Shown: positions 7,563 to 17,026, counted from the stretch's first letter. The stretch: 64,000 nucleotides of DNA from Methanococcus voltae (GCF_017875395.1 NZ_JAGGMO010000002.1:1-64000), one strand, 5' to 3'. Numbers and translations are program-made. The notes: generated by a model not told the origin, from the sequence alone.

Positions 7563-7820
7563 ATGGGACTATTTAGCAAAAAAGACGATAGCGAACAATT
7601 AATGCACACTCAAAGAGATTTAGTAAGATTCATTGCAAGAGATGAAGTAGAATCTCTTAAAAAAGATATAGAATTAGAATCTGTGAAAAAAGACATTAAA
7701 TACTTAGAAAGAGAACTTTTAGAGTTCAGAATGAACAAAATAGCAAAAGAAACTGTCGAAAAAGATAATTTCTATGAAGAAATTTCAGAACTTAAAAGAA
7801 AAGCACCTAAAACAATGTAA
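7563..7820 (+). CDS. Small coiled-coil viral protein, 85 aa
   Basis: Begins MGLFSKKDDSEQL and consists almost entirely of charged heptad-like helix (residues ~20-75), ending KRKAPKTM. A clear homologue lies at 26872-27132 on the other strand, at the corresponding place ahead of the tape-measure remnant. The ATG follows AAAGGTGAA. It heads the left tail module. Function unknown: its conserved placement between head and tail genes suggests a scaffold or assembly factor. The MGLFS start could also be an N-terminal membrane-association signal, but that is inference. Confidence 0.75.
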   Translation: MGLFSKKDDSEQLMHTQRDLVRFIARDEVESLKKDIELESVKKDIKYLERELLEFRMNKIAKETVEKDNFYEEISELKRKAPKTM

Positions 7821-8233
7821 AATGTAATGTAAATAAGTTTTTAGTTGTTTAGCACTTTTTTAAGTTTAAAATCAATTATGAGCTAAAATATTGTTAGTTT
7901 ACATGATTTAATACTCTTAATTACCAATTTGAATAATATCATAAATTTGTAAATAATAAGTCTACAAAATTTACTATTTATTTTAAAATAATCCATAACT
8001 AATAGGTAAATAACCTCTGAATGTCTTAACGTATGTAATTTCAATAAATTAGATATTACATACTTTAATTTTATTATTTAACTTTAAATTAATGTTAATT
8101 ATTAAATTAAAAAGTTAATAATATATAAATTACAAAATTAGCCATGTAAATCAAATAATTACATAAAAATTATAAAATAGAATTAAAAATACCAAATAAT
8201 GATAAATAGGCATAATTACAAAAGGTGAGTAAA
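7821..8233. other. Gene-free AT-rich interval
   Basis: About 410 bp between the small coiled-coil gene and the tail-tube gene. No ORF, RNA gene or clear hairpin was seen. The end carries the AAAGGTGA ribosome site of the next gene. It may hold a promoter for the tail genes or mark a deleted gene. Confidence 0.5.
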
Positions 8234-9076
8234 ATGGGATATGCACAACCACCAGGATTAGACATTAATCAGTTAAACAATTACAAATTAATGGGTAAAG
8301 GATTTTTAACAATTAATGATAAGGTTAAATCTGAAAGAATAGCTTATGTAGAAGTAGATTTATCTATGAAACAAAGTGTAATATCTACTGAAACTAACGA
8401 AGGTATTTTAAAGTCCGTAAGTGAAAATATAGATGCAGAAGGTAGTATAACTACAATTAAAGGTACTCACAGGTGTTTTATGGCACTTAACGGTGTAGTG
8501 CCACATACTAGTACTGACCAAGATGTGGTATCATACTCAGCTACAGGAGTGGCTAAAACATACTCTACATTTGGAGAAACTATTTCTGAACTGTCTGGAA
8601 AACAGTTAACAAGCCCTTCGATATTAAGGTTAGAACTTATTGGTTCTCAACCAATAACCCCTGATAAAATATTAATTAAAGGTTTAGACTACTTTGGAAA
8701 CCCCGTTGAAGAAGAATTGCACTATGAAGCCATAGAAATAGTTAAGGGTATCACTTTATTCTCAAAAATAACGGAAATAACATTCCCTGCTACTTTGAAA
8801 AATGTAACTGCGTCAATAAAGACACTTCCGAGTGTTAGATATGGGAAAATGACTAAAGTACCTAAATTTTCATTACAATTGGCATTATTTGATACATCAA
8901 ATAATTACGAATATTTGCAATCAGTTCAAATTAACAACATTATGATACTTGAAAAGCCTAATTTCAAAGCTAGCGGTAAGGAAGAAGCACTCCAAGAGCA
9001 AATTAAGTTTATTATTGGAAATGCAAACCATGACATTGTGTTGATTGAAAAATTACCTCCATTATTAGAGGAATAA
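8234..9076 (+). CDS. Probable major tail (tube) protein
   Basis: 280 aa from the ATG at 8234, chosen over the in-frame GTG at 8225 because that GTG lies inside the GGTGA ribosome site, which is correctly spaced for the ATG. The protein is predicted to be mostly beta-structured, with regions such as GKGFLTINDKVKSERIAYVEV and LRLELIGSQPITPDKILIKG and no signal peptide or membrane span. Assignment is by position: in siphovirus-type genomes the tube gene sits just before the frameshifted tail-chaperone pair and the tape measure, which is the order here. The sequence itself was not recognised as a named family, so a different structural protein remains possible. Confidence 0.55.
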   Translation: MGYAQPPGLDINQLNNYKLMGKGFLTINDKVKSERIAYVEVDLSMKQSVISTETNEGILKSVSENIDAEGSITTIKGTHRCFMALNGVVPHTSTDQDVVSYSATGVAKTYSTFGETISELSGKQLTSPSILRLELIGSQPITPDKILIKGLDYFGNPVEEELHYEAIEIVKGITLFSKITEITFPATLKNVTASIKTLPSVRYGKMTKVPKFSLQLALFDTSNNYEYLQSVQINNIMILEKPNFKASGKEEALQEQIKFIIGNANHDIVLIEKLPPLLEE

Positions 9077-9210
9077 TTTAAATAATCGCATAATTGGTAA
9101 TGTAAATTAAGCTAAAATAACTGAAAATTAATATTTTAAAAGTAATATTTTAAAATTTAATCATTTAATATTAAATATATTCATAAAATAACTGAAAATT
9201 ATGGGATAAA

Positions 9211-9603
9211 ATGGTTACAGTAGAAGAATATTTAAAAAATAGTTCAAAGGAAGTAAAATTACCTTCGGGAGTAGTTTTTAGAATTAAAACGATTAGCACA
9301 ATTGATGTAATTGAAGCTTTTGAAGACCCCGTAATATTTGCAAAAATGTTCAATGAATCTGAAAATGCAAAAAGTGGAAAAAATAAAGATAAAGATAAAG
9401 ATAAAGATGTCGGAATGACTAATGCTGAAAAAGGTAGTCTTTTATTTTCTAAAATCCCCCAATTGGTAGAAAATAACATTGTAGAGCCTGCAGGTATCAA
9501 ATGGCACCAATTAACCGGTGAAGACAAAGAATTTTTGGCAAATGAGATTGTTTTAAAGCAATTGAATGTTCCAGACGGTATCAGTAACTTTCGTGCGGAA
9601 TAA
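9211..9603 (+). CDS. Tail assembly chaperone, gpG-like
   Basis: 130 aa. The start VEEYLKNSSKEVKLPSGVVF with a strand-rich beginning is typical of tail assembly chaperones, which coat the tape-measure protein until the tube polymerises. It lies between the tube and tape-measure genes. A short tandem repeat (AAAGAT x4) encodes the KDKDKDKD linker. The ORF overlaps the next one by 38 bp in a different frame, which is the layout used for programmed frameshifting to make a longer gpGT product. The ATG at 9211 follows GGGATAAA. Confidence 0.7.
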   Translation: MVTVEEYLKNSSKEVKLPSGVVFRIKTISTIDVIEAFEDPVIFAKMFNESENAKSGKNKDKDKDKDVGMTNAEKGSLLFSKIPQLVENNIVEPAGIKWHQLTGEDKEFLANEIVLKQLNVPDGISNFRAE

Positions 9604-9829
9604 CAGTAGAAATATAGATTATATAGCAAAACGTTATGGGGTTCTTCCTTCTGATATTCTCGGTATTTCAAGGAATTCTACATTGTGTTATTCAATTAAT
9701 TATGCAGTATTAGTTAATTCCTTAAACGAAGAATATTCTGAAAAAAGTAAATCTAAAGGTAGTAGTGTTCAAAAGATTTCCAACGATGAACTTATTCAAT
9801 ATCAGAAAGAAATTTCAAATTACTTTTAA
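9566..9829 (+). CDS. Tail assembly chaperone, frameshift extension (gpT-like)
   Basis: Open in the frame one base ahead of the preceding ORF. Translation gives RNNSRNIDYIAKRYGVLPSDILGISRN and so on. The YGVLPSDILG stretch is typical of second chaperone domains. The only ATG (9566) lies deep in the preceding gene and has no ribosome site, so it is more likely made by a +1 (or -2) shift within about 9580-9600. A plausible join is around AACTTTCGTGCGG. The extension ends at 9829, 118 bp before the tape-measure start. Confidence 0.6.
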   Translation: MFQTVSVTFVRNNSRNIDYIAKRYGVLPSDILGISRNSTLCYSINYAVLVNSLNEEYSEKSKSKGSSVQKISNDELIQYQKEISNYF

Positions 9830-9947
9830 TCCATTTAGATTAATTATTATTCTATTATAAATTAAATTATGTTTAATTTATTGAGAATCCCCATAATTTT
9901 CTTAAATTATCGATTTAAGAAATAAATATAACCTACGGGTGAATACT

Positions 9948-11516
9948 ATGATGTCAATCATACGTGCAATTATGTCATTTTTCTCAAGTAAAAAAATGAA
10001 AGGTGCAATCGAATCTACGGGAGAAAGCTTAGTTAAAATTGGAAAGAAAACAGGCGATTCTTTTGAAAAAGCTGGACAAAAAATAGTTTCCAATAAAGAC
10101 AAGATTAAAGAACTTGGCGAAAAAACAGCGGAAGTAGGTTCGCATATGGAGACTATTGGTAAAGGTGTCAACAGTGCGGAAAATCTAATTGGTGGTTCCA
10201 ATAATAGTACACAATCTCAGGGTTCAAATCAAAGCTCAGGTCAGGGTTCAAATTCTTCTAACTCTTCAGGAATAGGTGGCATATTTGAAGCTATTGGGGC
10301 TAATATGGGTGATATTTCAAATATACTTATTGCAATTACATCAGTCATAGACTTATGCACCATATTACAACCAGTTTTAGCAGGGATTTTTACCACAATT
10401 GCAGGGGTCTCAATACAAGCTTGGTTACCTCCATTATTGGCAATTGCTGCAGTAGTTGGTACAATAACTATCGCAATAAGTGCTTTTAAAAAAGCATGGG
10501 AAGAAAATTATGGCGGAATTCAAGAAAAAGTTGAAAAACTTAAAGAAAGCTTTGGGGGAATAGCAGAAAGAATATCTGGAGTTATCAATAGAGTTATGGA
10601 GTATATAACTTCATTATATGATCAAATAATAAATTCTACTGTAGTACAAGATACTATTATAACGGTTATTGATTGCCTCCAAACGGGTGCGGACAATTTT
10701 ACTGAACTTTTCGATTTCATATGTGAAAAAGTGGATTCCATGGATTTTTCATGGATAGATTCATTAATTAGTCAAGTTTCAAACTTTTTAGCAAATGTAT
10801 TGACTGGAATACCACCTCTGCTACAATGGCTATGTGAAAATAGTAAAATATGGCTTGAAAAAATTAAAGAAGTCATAAATTGGCTTTTCAAAGCGTGGGA
10901 AGAAGACTTTGGCGGTATTAGAACTACTATCACAAACTTGGCTAAATCCTTAGCATGGTTTGTAACTCAAGCATTTAAAGCATTTGAATGGGTATTCAAA
11001 GGTGTAACATGGCTTTATAATAATTGGGATACAATATGGGCAAATATGCTGAAATCCATCGAGCCGATGGTAGATAATCTGATAAACTTTGCAAAATTCG
11101 TCATAAATTTATGGATTAATGTTTCTTCAAGTATAAAAGATGCTTGGAATGGTATTGTAGAGTTTGTTGAATCCAGCTTAAATAATATCGTAAATATGGC
11201 AAATTCTTTAATACGATGTATCAATGCAGCAGCACTTCCTGGAGTAGAACCTATAAAATTGTTAGAAGAAGTTGATTTTTCCGCGTATCAAATAGAATTA
11301 TCGGGTGCAGATGAACTTAAAAATGCAATAGCCGAGATAGAAAAGCTTAAAACTGAATTTTTCAAGCCTGCACACGAAGGTGAAGACAAAGATAAGGATA
11401 AAGAAAAAAATAATATAAATCTTACGATTAATAATCCTCAAATAAAATCATTATCTGAAATGCTTGAACAGGTGGAAGAATACACCGCAGCTTTAAACTC
11501 AGGTGATTTATTATGA
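9948..11516 (+). CDS. Tail tape-measure protein
   Basis: 522 aa from the ATG at 9948, with GGGTGA five bases upstream. An in-frame GTG at 9939 lies inside the ribosome site. Features of tape measures: a charged helical N-terminus (~15-75), a Ser/Asn/Gln/Gly-rich linker (~80-110), a strongly hydrophobic segment (~120-180), then repeating helical units with Trp (KAWEENYGGIQEK at ~185 and KAWEEDFGGIRTT at ~320 are an internal repeat). The length would define a fairly short tail (roughly 75-80 nm at 1.5 A per residue, from the general tape-measure rule). The C-terminal section is homologous to the truncated remnant at 26128-26670. Stop overlaps the next gene. Confidence 0.8.
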   Translation: MMSIIRAIMSFFSSKKMKGAIESTGESLVKIGKKTGDSFEKAGQKIVSNKDKIKELGEKTAEVGSHMETIGKGVNSAENLIGGSNNSTQSQGSNQSSGQGSNSSNSSGIGGIFEAIGANMGDISNILIAITSVIDLCTILQPVLAGIFTTIAGVSIQAWLPPLLAIAAVVGTITIAISAFKKAWEENYGGIQEKVEKLKESFGGIAERISGVINRVMEYITSLYDQIINSTVVQDTIITVIDCLQTGADNFTELFDFICEKVDSMDFSWIDSLISQVSNFLANVLTGIPPLLQWLCENSKIWLEKIKEVINWLFKAWEEDFGGIRTTITNLAKSLAWFVTQAFKAFEWVFKGVTWLYNNWDTIWANMLKSIEPMVDNLINFAKFVINLWINVSSSIKDAWNGIVEFVESSLNNIVNMANSLIRCINAAALPGVEPIKLLEEVDFSAYQIELSGADELKNAIAEIEKLKTEFFKPAHEGEDKDKDKEKNNINLTINNPQIKSLSEMLEQVEEYTAALNSGDLL

Positions 11517-12346
11517 TGAAAATAAAAGTCAAAACAGATAACCATGAGTTGTTAATGGGTGAAAAAGATTTTGAAGTAATATTTTTAGGATTACCGGGTA
11601 CTTCAGAAATTAAATCAAAGATTCATACTTTAAAATCTCCATTTATTGATGGAGAAATTTACGTAGATAACCAATTAAAACCTTTAAAATTTAAATTGAA
11701 AGGTATTATCACAAGTAATATCAAAGAAAACATTAATTTACTTAGAAAAGTATTCAATCCAAAGAAAAAAGGAACTTTAACCTACATTGAAGATAATGTA
11801 GAAAAATCAATCGAATTTATAGCAAATACAGTTCCAAAGTTTGAATACTCGACTTACGATTATCAAAAGTTTTTAGTTGAAATCTACTGCCCAGCTCCAA
11901 TATTAAAGTCAAAACTAATTAAAAAAGAAGTAACTTCCTCAACGGGTTTGTTTAAATTCCCATTTTCTACAACTAAAGCAGGTATACCAATGGGAACCCG
12001 TTTAAGTACCACAATCATTGAAAATAACGGAGATTTAGATGTTGATTACATTCTTGTAATTTCAGGACCGATGACTGCACCGATTGAGATTAAAAACAAT
12101 ACAACGAATGAAATCATAAAATTAAGAAAATCGTTAACGGTTCATGAAAAACTAATAATAGATACAAAAAATAAAAATATTGAGCTTTTAACTGAAACAT
12201 CAAAAGTAAGAGCTTTTAACTATTTAAATCCAGATTCAAGACTTTTTAAACTTCGAGTGGGTGGAAACGAAATAGAATATACGACTGCAAATGAAGCAGA
12301 AGTTGGTAATCTAGCTATTTCGTATAAGGAGAACTATATTTGGTAG
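11513..12346 (+). CDS. Distal tail protein (Dit-like)
   Basis: 277 aa. Located immediately after the tape measure, with its ATG overlapping the tape-measure stop and a GGTGA just upstream, which is the standard place of the distal tail hub protein. N-terminal motif VIFLGLPGTSEIKSKIHTL, followed by IDGEIYVDNQLKPLKFKLKGIITSNIKENINLLRKVFNPKKKGTL, resembles the first domain of Dit proteins that forms the hexameric ring. The C-terminal half is a galectin-like beta domain by analogy. A second copy at 25298-26131 is very similar over its whole length, so one of the two modules was duplicated or acquired from a related virus. Confidence 0.75.
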   Translation: MMKIKVKTDNHELLMGEKDFEVIFLGLPGTSEIKSKIHTLKSPFIDGEIYVDNQLKPLKFKLKGIITSNIKENINLLRKVFNPKKKGTLTYIEDNVEKSIEFIANTVPKFEYSTYDYQKFLVEIYCPAPILKSKLIKKEVTSSTGLFKFPFSTTKAGIPMGTRLSTTIIENNGDLDVDYILVISGPMTAPIEIKNNTTNEIIKLRKSLTVHEKLIIDTKNKNIELLTETSKVRAFNYLNPDSRLFKLRVGGNEIEYTTANEAEVGNLAISYKENYIW

Positions 12347-12543
12347 TTGATTAAAAGTGAGAAAGATTTTGTTTTAAAATAAATATCTTTTATTTTTTTA
12401 CAAAATAATATTTTGATAAAACACTCGACTTATTTAAAATTATTAAATCTTTATTATAATTCATTTATTCATTAATTCGTTATTTAACGACTAATTAACA
12501 ATTTAACAATTAAATTTATAAAATATTTCATTTAGGTGATAAA

Positions 12544-13575
12544 ATGGAATTTTCAATGCCGTTTGACAGCGTAGGTGCTGACGAAAGGCTTTATAGTGCG
12601 GAAGATTTTGCAGATTTTTTTAAAATGTTTGTCTCTAATGGAGTAAGTGGTCTTTACGATAATTTAAAAGTTTCTGCCAATGGTCAAAATATGAAAACTT
12701 CAGTTGGTGTAGGAACTGCAATGATTAACGGTAAGTATTATAAAAACACTGAACCGATTGAATTTTCACACATGGCTTTATCTCCCGGGCAAAATAGAAT
12801 CGATAGAATAGTTTTAAGACTCGATAACTCTGAATCGAATAGAAACATTAAATTAATGCTCTTAACAGGTGCAACTTCTGACAATCCTCAACCACCTATA
12901 TTGACGAGAGATGAAAATGTTTACGAACTCTCAATTGCACAGGTTAAAGTTACTGGCGGTAGGAATTACTTAACCCTGGAAGATATAATTGATGAAAGAG
13001 CAAACATAGACGTTTGTGGAGTTATACGCTCTTCAAATCAAGAAGAAACTGTTGAAAATTGGTTTATTGACCTACATTCTAAACTTGCATATTTACTTAA
13101 TACCTATGATAATTTTGTTGCAAACGCATCTAAAATAATATCAAAAACTTCTGGTGTAATAAATACTACTTACGATGAAAAGATATATTTTTTTATACCT
13201 GATTATGCCAGTGCAGTAGAAATAAGAATATTCGGTAGAAAACCAAGTTCCACTATTACAGAACATAATCATGGCGAACACCTACATAGTCATTATCGTT
13301 CAAATGCCAGTAAAGGTTGTGGTGGTTATATGGTATATACTAATAAGACACGAGTAGGTTCTGGAGTAACTACTCAAATACCTGCATTTCCAAATGGTTT
13401 AAACTTAAAAATAAATAATAATGCTGTAATTGGACCTTTTGGGGATGGGACAAGCGAAATGGATACTGGATGGATAACAATCACTAATAATGTTAACAAA
13501 AATAGTTCAAATTATTTAGAATTATTGGCTACAACGGCAGGTTGTGTAGCGGACATAGAAATAAGATATGTTTAA
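12544..13575 (+). CDS. Baseplate / receptor-binding protein
   Basis: 343 aa. The N-terminal ~170 residues match a widespread siphovirus baseplate (upper baseplate protein) pattern: MPFDSVGADERLYSAEDFADFF, GVGTAMINGKYYKNTEP, RIDRIVLRLD, YELSIAQVKV and IIDERAN. After a helical linker, the C-terminal part is a beta-rich domain containing a His cluster EHNHGEHLHSHYRS (~245-258), reminiscent of HxH metal-binding motifs in trimeric phage tail fibres. It would sit at the tail tip and contact the host surface. ATG at 12544 behind GGTGA with 4-nt spacing. Confidence 0.75.
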   Translation: MEFSMPFDSVGADERLYSAEDFADFFKMFVSNGVSGLYDNLKVSANGQNMKTSVGVGTAMINGKYYKNTEPIEFSHMALSPGQNRIDRIVLRLDNSESNRNIKLMLLTGATSDNPQPPILTRDENVYELSIAQVKVTGGRNYLTLEDIIDERANIDVCGVIRSSNQEETVENWFIDLHSKLAYLLNTYDNFVANASKIISKTSGVINTTYDEKIYFFIPDYASAVEIRIFGRKPSSTITEHNHGEHLHSHYRSNASKGCGGYMVYTNKTRVGSGVTTQIPAFPNGLNLKINNNAVIGPFGDGTSEMDTGWITITNNVNKNSSNYLELLATTAGCVADIEIRYV

Positions 13576-13637
13576 ATTAATTAACTATTTTTTATTTTTT
13601 ATGATAATTTAAATTAAATTTTAATTAAGGTGTTAAA

Positions 13638-16574
13638 ATGGTATATGATACTGGAAATTCAAATAATGAAACATCTGATAATTCATTTCCTACAACTAAT
13701 TTATTATCCTATTATAAATTTGATGAGACTTCAGGTACCATTGCTAAAGATGAAACTGGTTTAGATAATGGTACTTATATAAATACAACGTTTGTAGGAG
13801 GTATAAAAAATGGTGCAGTTAAAACAAGTTCTTCAGGGGGGTATGTAAAGACTACTCCAAAAGATATAAATCGATATTTTACGATTTCTTTATGGTATAA
13901 TCATAACGACCCTAATAAATATAGACAAATATATGGTGAAAAAACGTGGTGGAGTACGTCTTCTACAGATACATGGCGAAATAGAGTTTGTGTTTCGGTT
14001 CGTGATAATAATAAAGTACAATTTAAAATTAGAACAAAATGTATTTATAATGATTATGGGGATGTTTGGTATATTACAAACAATATAATCTCGGAGGGTT
14101 GGAATCATATTGTTTGTGTTAGGGATAATGAAATACTAAAAATTTATGTAAATGGTGTTGAACAAAATACAACGAGAGGGATTCATAAAGAATATAATCA
14201 AGAAAATTATGATTTGAGAGAACAACGAGATAATATGGCGGGTTTTGGTATTTCATGGGGTTCACATTATTCCATACAATATTATGATGCAATAATCGAT
14301 GAAGCCGCCATATGGAATTGTGCTTTAACTTCAAGTCAGATAACTGATTTATACAATAGCATATGCCCAGATAAAGAACCACCCCTAATTACTTTCGATA
14401 CAACTCTGATATCAATAAATCAAGACCAAGAGTTTAAAATTAGTGCAAATATTACCGATGCTTCAGGAATTAAAGAAGCTAAACTTAAAGTTACTAATCT
14501 AGATAATAATGGTATAACTGAATACATAATGGGTTATAATCCATCAACTACTCAGTATGAGGTTAGTTTATCATTACCTGCGAATATAAACAATTATAGT
14601 TGTAAGATATTTGCAGAAGATTTTTATGAAAATATCTCTGAATCAAGTTTAAAACAAATAACCATTAAAGATACTGAAGAACCCATAATAACAGTAAATC
14701 CCGATACTATATTAAATGTTGAACCATTAAATCCTATTTCAATAAGTGCGACAATCACAGATAACATACAAGTTTTAGAAGCAAAAATATATTTAGATGG
14801 TACTTATTATGATAATTATTCAAGTAAATTGGGAAATATTTATAATTTCAATTTAAATGGTTTAGAACCTGGAACTTATTCAGTTTTAATTAAAGCCAAA
14901 GATAGTTCAAATAACCTTGGAACGAGTGTTCCAATAACTTTAGTTGTAAGTGATAAAGAACCGCCAATAATTACAGATTTTATAGTGGATTCAAAGTTAG
15001 ATTTAACCTATAATGGTATGGATTACAATATTCCAATATCTGCAAGAGTAATTGATAGATATTCAGGCGTTAAAGATGTAAAATTACTTATTAATAATAA
15101 AGAAGTAACTTCACTTTCCGGTTCAGAATTATATTCTACAGTATTAACATTAAAAAATAAAGGTATTTATTCATTAAAACTTAAAGCTACAGATTTACAA
15201 GATAATATAAGTTATTCTAATGAAATAGTTGTAAATATAGTGGAATTGTTTAACGTTAGTACATTAAAAGAAAAATATACAACTGAAAACAGTATTAGAC
15301 TACCAAGTACTGTTAAAAGTTATTTTGGTATCAAATCAGTCAAAGCTTTTGTAAATAATAAATATTATAAAGATTTGGAATACATAAGTAACGAAACGTA
15401 CCAATTTGAATTAGAAATGGATAAATATCAAGATTATGAAGCTTATATTCAAATTGAAGACGTTAATGGAAACTTGGGCTTTTCTAAGCCTTTTGTAGTT
15501 CGCCGTACAATACCCGCTAAAGATTATAGAATCCCAATAATTAAAGTATTAAATGGTGATTTTGAAGTTGAGGAAATCCTTGAACCGATTTCTATCATCT
15601 GGGATAGGAGTTTCTATGAAGCAGGGACTTTTGAACTTCGTTTACCATTAAATAATAAAGCTTTGTCTTTAAAAATGGGCAAATATATTTTAATGAATGA
15701 TAAAATTGGTAGAATTACTTCAATAAATGATAAAGAAACTTTCTGCGACATTAAAGGAGAAACAGGTTTAGCAATCTTTAAAGATAGGATAATTGTTCCA
15801 TTATCGGGACAGACCCACGATTCTATAAATTCAAGTGCTGAAACAGTTTTAAAACATTATGTTACGAACTGTTTAAGAGGTTCTGGAGTTTATGAAAAAT
15901 TATCTGTATCTTTTAATAATTCAAGAGGTAAAACAATTGAATACCAAGCAAGATATGAAAATCTTTATGATACTTTGGTTAAAATTGCTCAATTATCGGG
16001 TTTAGGTCAACGAGTTTATTATAATGATAATAAACTATACTATGATATTGTAGAAAGTAAAGATAGAACTTATAATCAAGATATTAACCAAATTGTTGAA
16101 TTTTCAAATCGTTTTGCAAACATTACTGATGTAGAATATCAGGAAGAGCTTGCAGAATCTAAAAACTTCATATATATCGGTGGAAGCGGTGAAGGTCTTA
16201 ATAGAATTATAAAGACCTATGAAACTATAGGTGAAGAATTAAAAGAAGTCTTTTTAGATGCTAAAGACTTAAAAGAAGAAGAGTTACTTAATCGAGGAAT
16301 TCAAAAGCTTCAAGAATATCGAGAAAAAATAGTTTTAAAAGGTAAAGTTTTAAATCAACCATTTGAATATGGTTCAGATTGGGATTTAGGCGATGTAGTA
16401 TCGGTTTATTATGATAAAAGAGATTTATTATTTAACTTAAAAATTGTAAAAGTTCGAGAGGTCTTTGAAATAGATAAGACCTGCATCGAAGTAACTTTTG
16501 GAGATGAACCTATTAATATTTTTAGATTAATTAAAGGTAAGTTCTCCGAGTTAGATGCTGTAAAGCATATTTAA
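13638..16574 (+). CDS. LamG-Ig-Gp37-like tail adhesin/baseplate fusion
   Basis: 978 aa, the largest viral protein here. Order: concanavalin-like LamG domain (~20-240, starting TNLLSYYKFDETSG), then four Ig-like beta domains (~245-345, 346-430, 432-530, 531-625), the first three introduced by (D/K)xEPP/EEP motifs, then a C-terminal ~350-aa domain resembling the siphovirus ReqiPepy6 Gp37-like tail protein (SIIWDRSFYEAGTFELRLP, WDLGDVVSVYY near the end). LamG and Ig domains usually bind sugars or S-layer glycoproteins. The Gp37 domain attaches to the baseplate. Having the adhesin at the N-terminus of the Gp37 domain is unusual. Last gene of the left module, ATG with AAGGTG upstream. Confidence 0.75.
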   Translation: MVYDTGNSNNETSDNSFPTTNLLSYYKFDETSGTIAKDETGLDNGTYINTTFVGGIKNGAVKTSSSGGYVKTTPKDINRYFTISLWYNHNDPNKYRQIYGEKTWWSTSSTDTWRNRVCVSVRDNNKVQFKIRTKCIYNDYGDVWYITNNIISEGWNHIVCVRDNEILKIYVNGVEQNTTRGIHKEYNQENYDLREQRDNMAGFGISWGSHYSIQYYDAIIDEAAIWNCALTSSQITDLYNSICPDKEPPLITFDTTLISINQDQEFKISANITDASGIKEAKLKVTNLDNNGITEYIMGYNPSTTQYEVSLSLPANINNYSCKIFAEDFYENISESSLKQITIKDTEEPIITVNPDTILNVEPLNPISISATITDNIQVLEAKIYLDGTYYDNYSSKLGNIYNFNLNGLEPGTYSVLIKAKDSSNNLGTSVPITLVVSDKEPPIITDFIVDSKLDLTYNGMDYNIPISARVIDRYSGVKDVKLLINNKEVTSLSGSELYSTVLTLKNKGIYSLKLKATDLQDNISYSNEIVVNIVELFNVSTLKEKYTTENSIRLPSTVKSYFGIKSVKAFVNNKYYKDLEYISNETYQFELEMDKYQDYEAYIQIEDVNGNLGFSKPFVVRRTIPAKDYRIPIIKVLNGDFEVEEILEPISIIWDRSFYEAGTFELRLPLNNKALSLKMGKYILMNDKIGRITSINDKETFCDIKGETGLAIFKDRIIVPLSGQTHDSINSSAETVLKHYVTNCLRGSGVYEKLSVSFNNSRGKTIEYQARYENLYDTLVKIAQLSGLGQRVYYNDNKLYYDIVESKDRTYNQDINQIVEFSNRFANITDVEYQEELAESKNFIYIGGSGEGLNRIIKTYETIGEELKEVFLDAKDLKEEELLNRGIQKLQEYREKIVLKGKVLNQPFEYGSDWDLGDVVSVYYDKRDLLFNLKIVKVREVFEIDKTCIEVTFGDEPINIFRLIKGKFSELDAVKHI

Positions 16575-16602
16575 TTATTTATTATTTACTTTTTTTATTA
16601 TT

Positions 16603-16842
16603 TTATTTACGTTCAACTTTAATATTTCTATGTACGTCAATATAACCATCATGCGTAGTACTTAATTTATTAAATATATCAAGTAATATGTGGGATTCGC
16701 AACTCGAGCTGGTAAGTTTTAATACTTTGATACCAATTGCTATTTCCAATGTATCTTTACTTTTATTCATATGAAGTCCTATTATATCCCCATAATCCAT
16801 ATATTGATTATTATTTTCGTCATACGATATTATTCTAGGCAT
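16603..16842 (-). CDS. Hypothetical protein, 79 aa
   Basis: Not recognised. Starts MPRIISYDENNNQYMDYGD, with a strong GAGGGGG ribosome site before the ATG. Soluble, mixed composition, one Cys. It is transcribed towards the end of the tail operon, and its own upstream region has a box A-like ATATATA (16901-16907) and a TGTACGTACA palindrome (16913-16922), so it is probably a separately regulated small gene of the mobile region. Confidence 0.6.
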   Translation of the reverse strand: MPRIISYDENNNQYMDYGDIIGLHMNKSKDTLEIAIGIKVLKLTSSSCESHILLDIFNKLSTTHDGYIDVHRNIKVERK

Positions 16843-16912
16843 ATATTCCCCCTCATCTTTAGTTTTATCCTACGATAATATAATAATTAGAATTAAAACT
16901 ATATATACCCCC

Positions 16913-16922
16913 TGTACGTACA
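16913..16922. promoter_or_regulatory. TGTACGTACA palindrome
   Basis: Perfect 10-bp palindrome about 70 bp upstream of the 79-aa gene and just beyond an ATATATA box A candidate on the same (minus) strand. It is likely a repressor site. A related TGTAC-A-GTACA palindrome occurs at 55284-55294. Confidence 0.4.
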
Positions 16923-16973
16923 ACGTATTATTTGATAAAATATCCTCATGTGGGGGGCCAAGCCATGCCCCTA

Positions 16974-17026
16974 AGTCCCGTACACTAAATTACGGGACTA
17001 AGATATATCGAGGGACTTCGATATAT
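16974..17026. promoter_or_regulatory. Two adjacent inverted repeats
   Basis: AGTCCCGTA (16974-16982) pairs with TACGGGACT (16991-16999), an 8-nt loop. ATATATCGA (17003-17011) pairs with TCGATATAT (17018-17026), a 6-nt loop. Both stems are 9 bp and perfect. They lie in a gene-free stretch of ~860 bp together with repeated AATCCCGTGTA motifs. They may be recombination, replication or regulator sites, or hairpins in a small RNA. Confidence 0.5.

Noticed and set aside
9171-9671. 166-aa minus-strand ORF
   Set aside because: Lies opposite the tail chaperone gene, whose frame has a start signal, family features and operon position.
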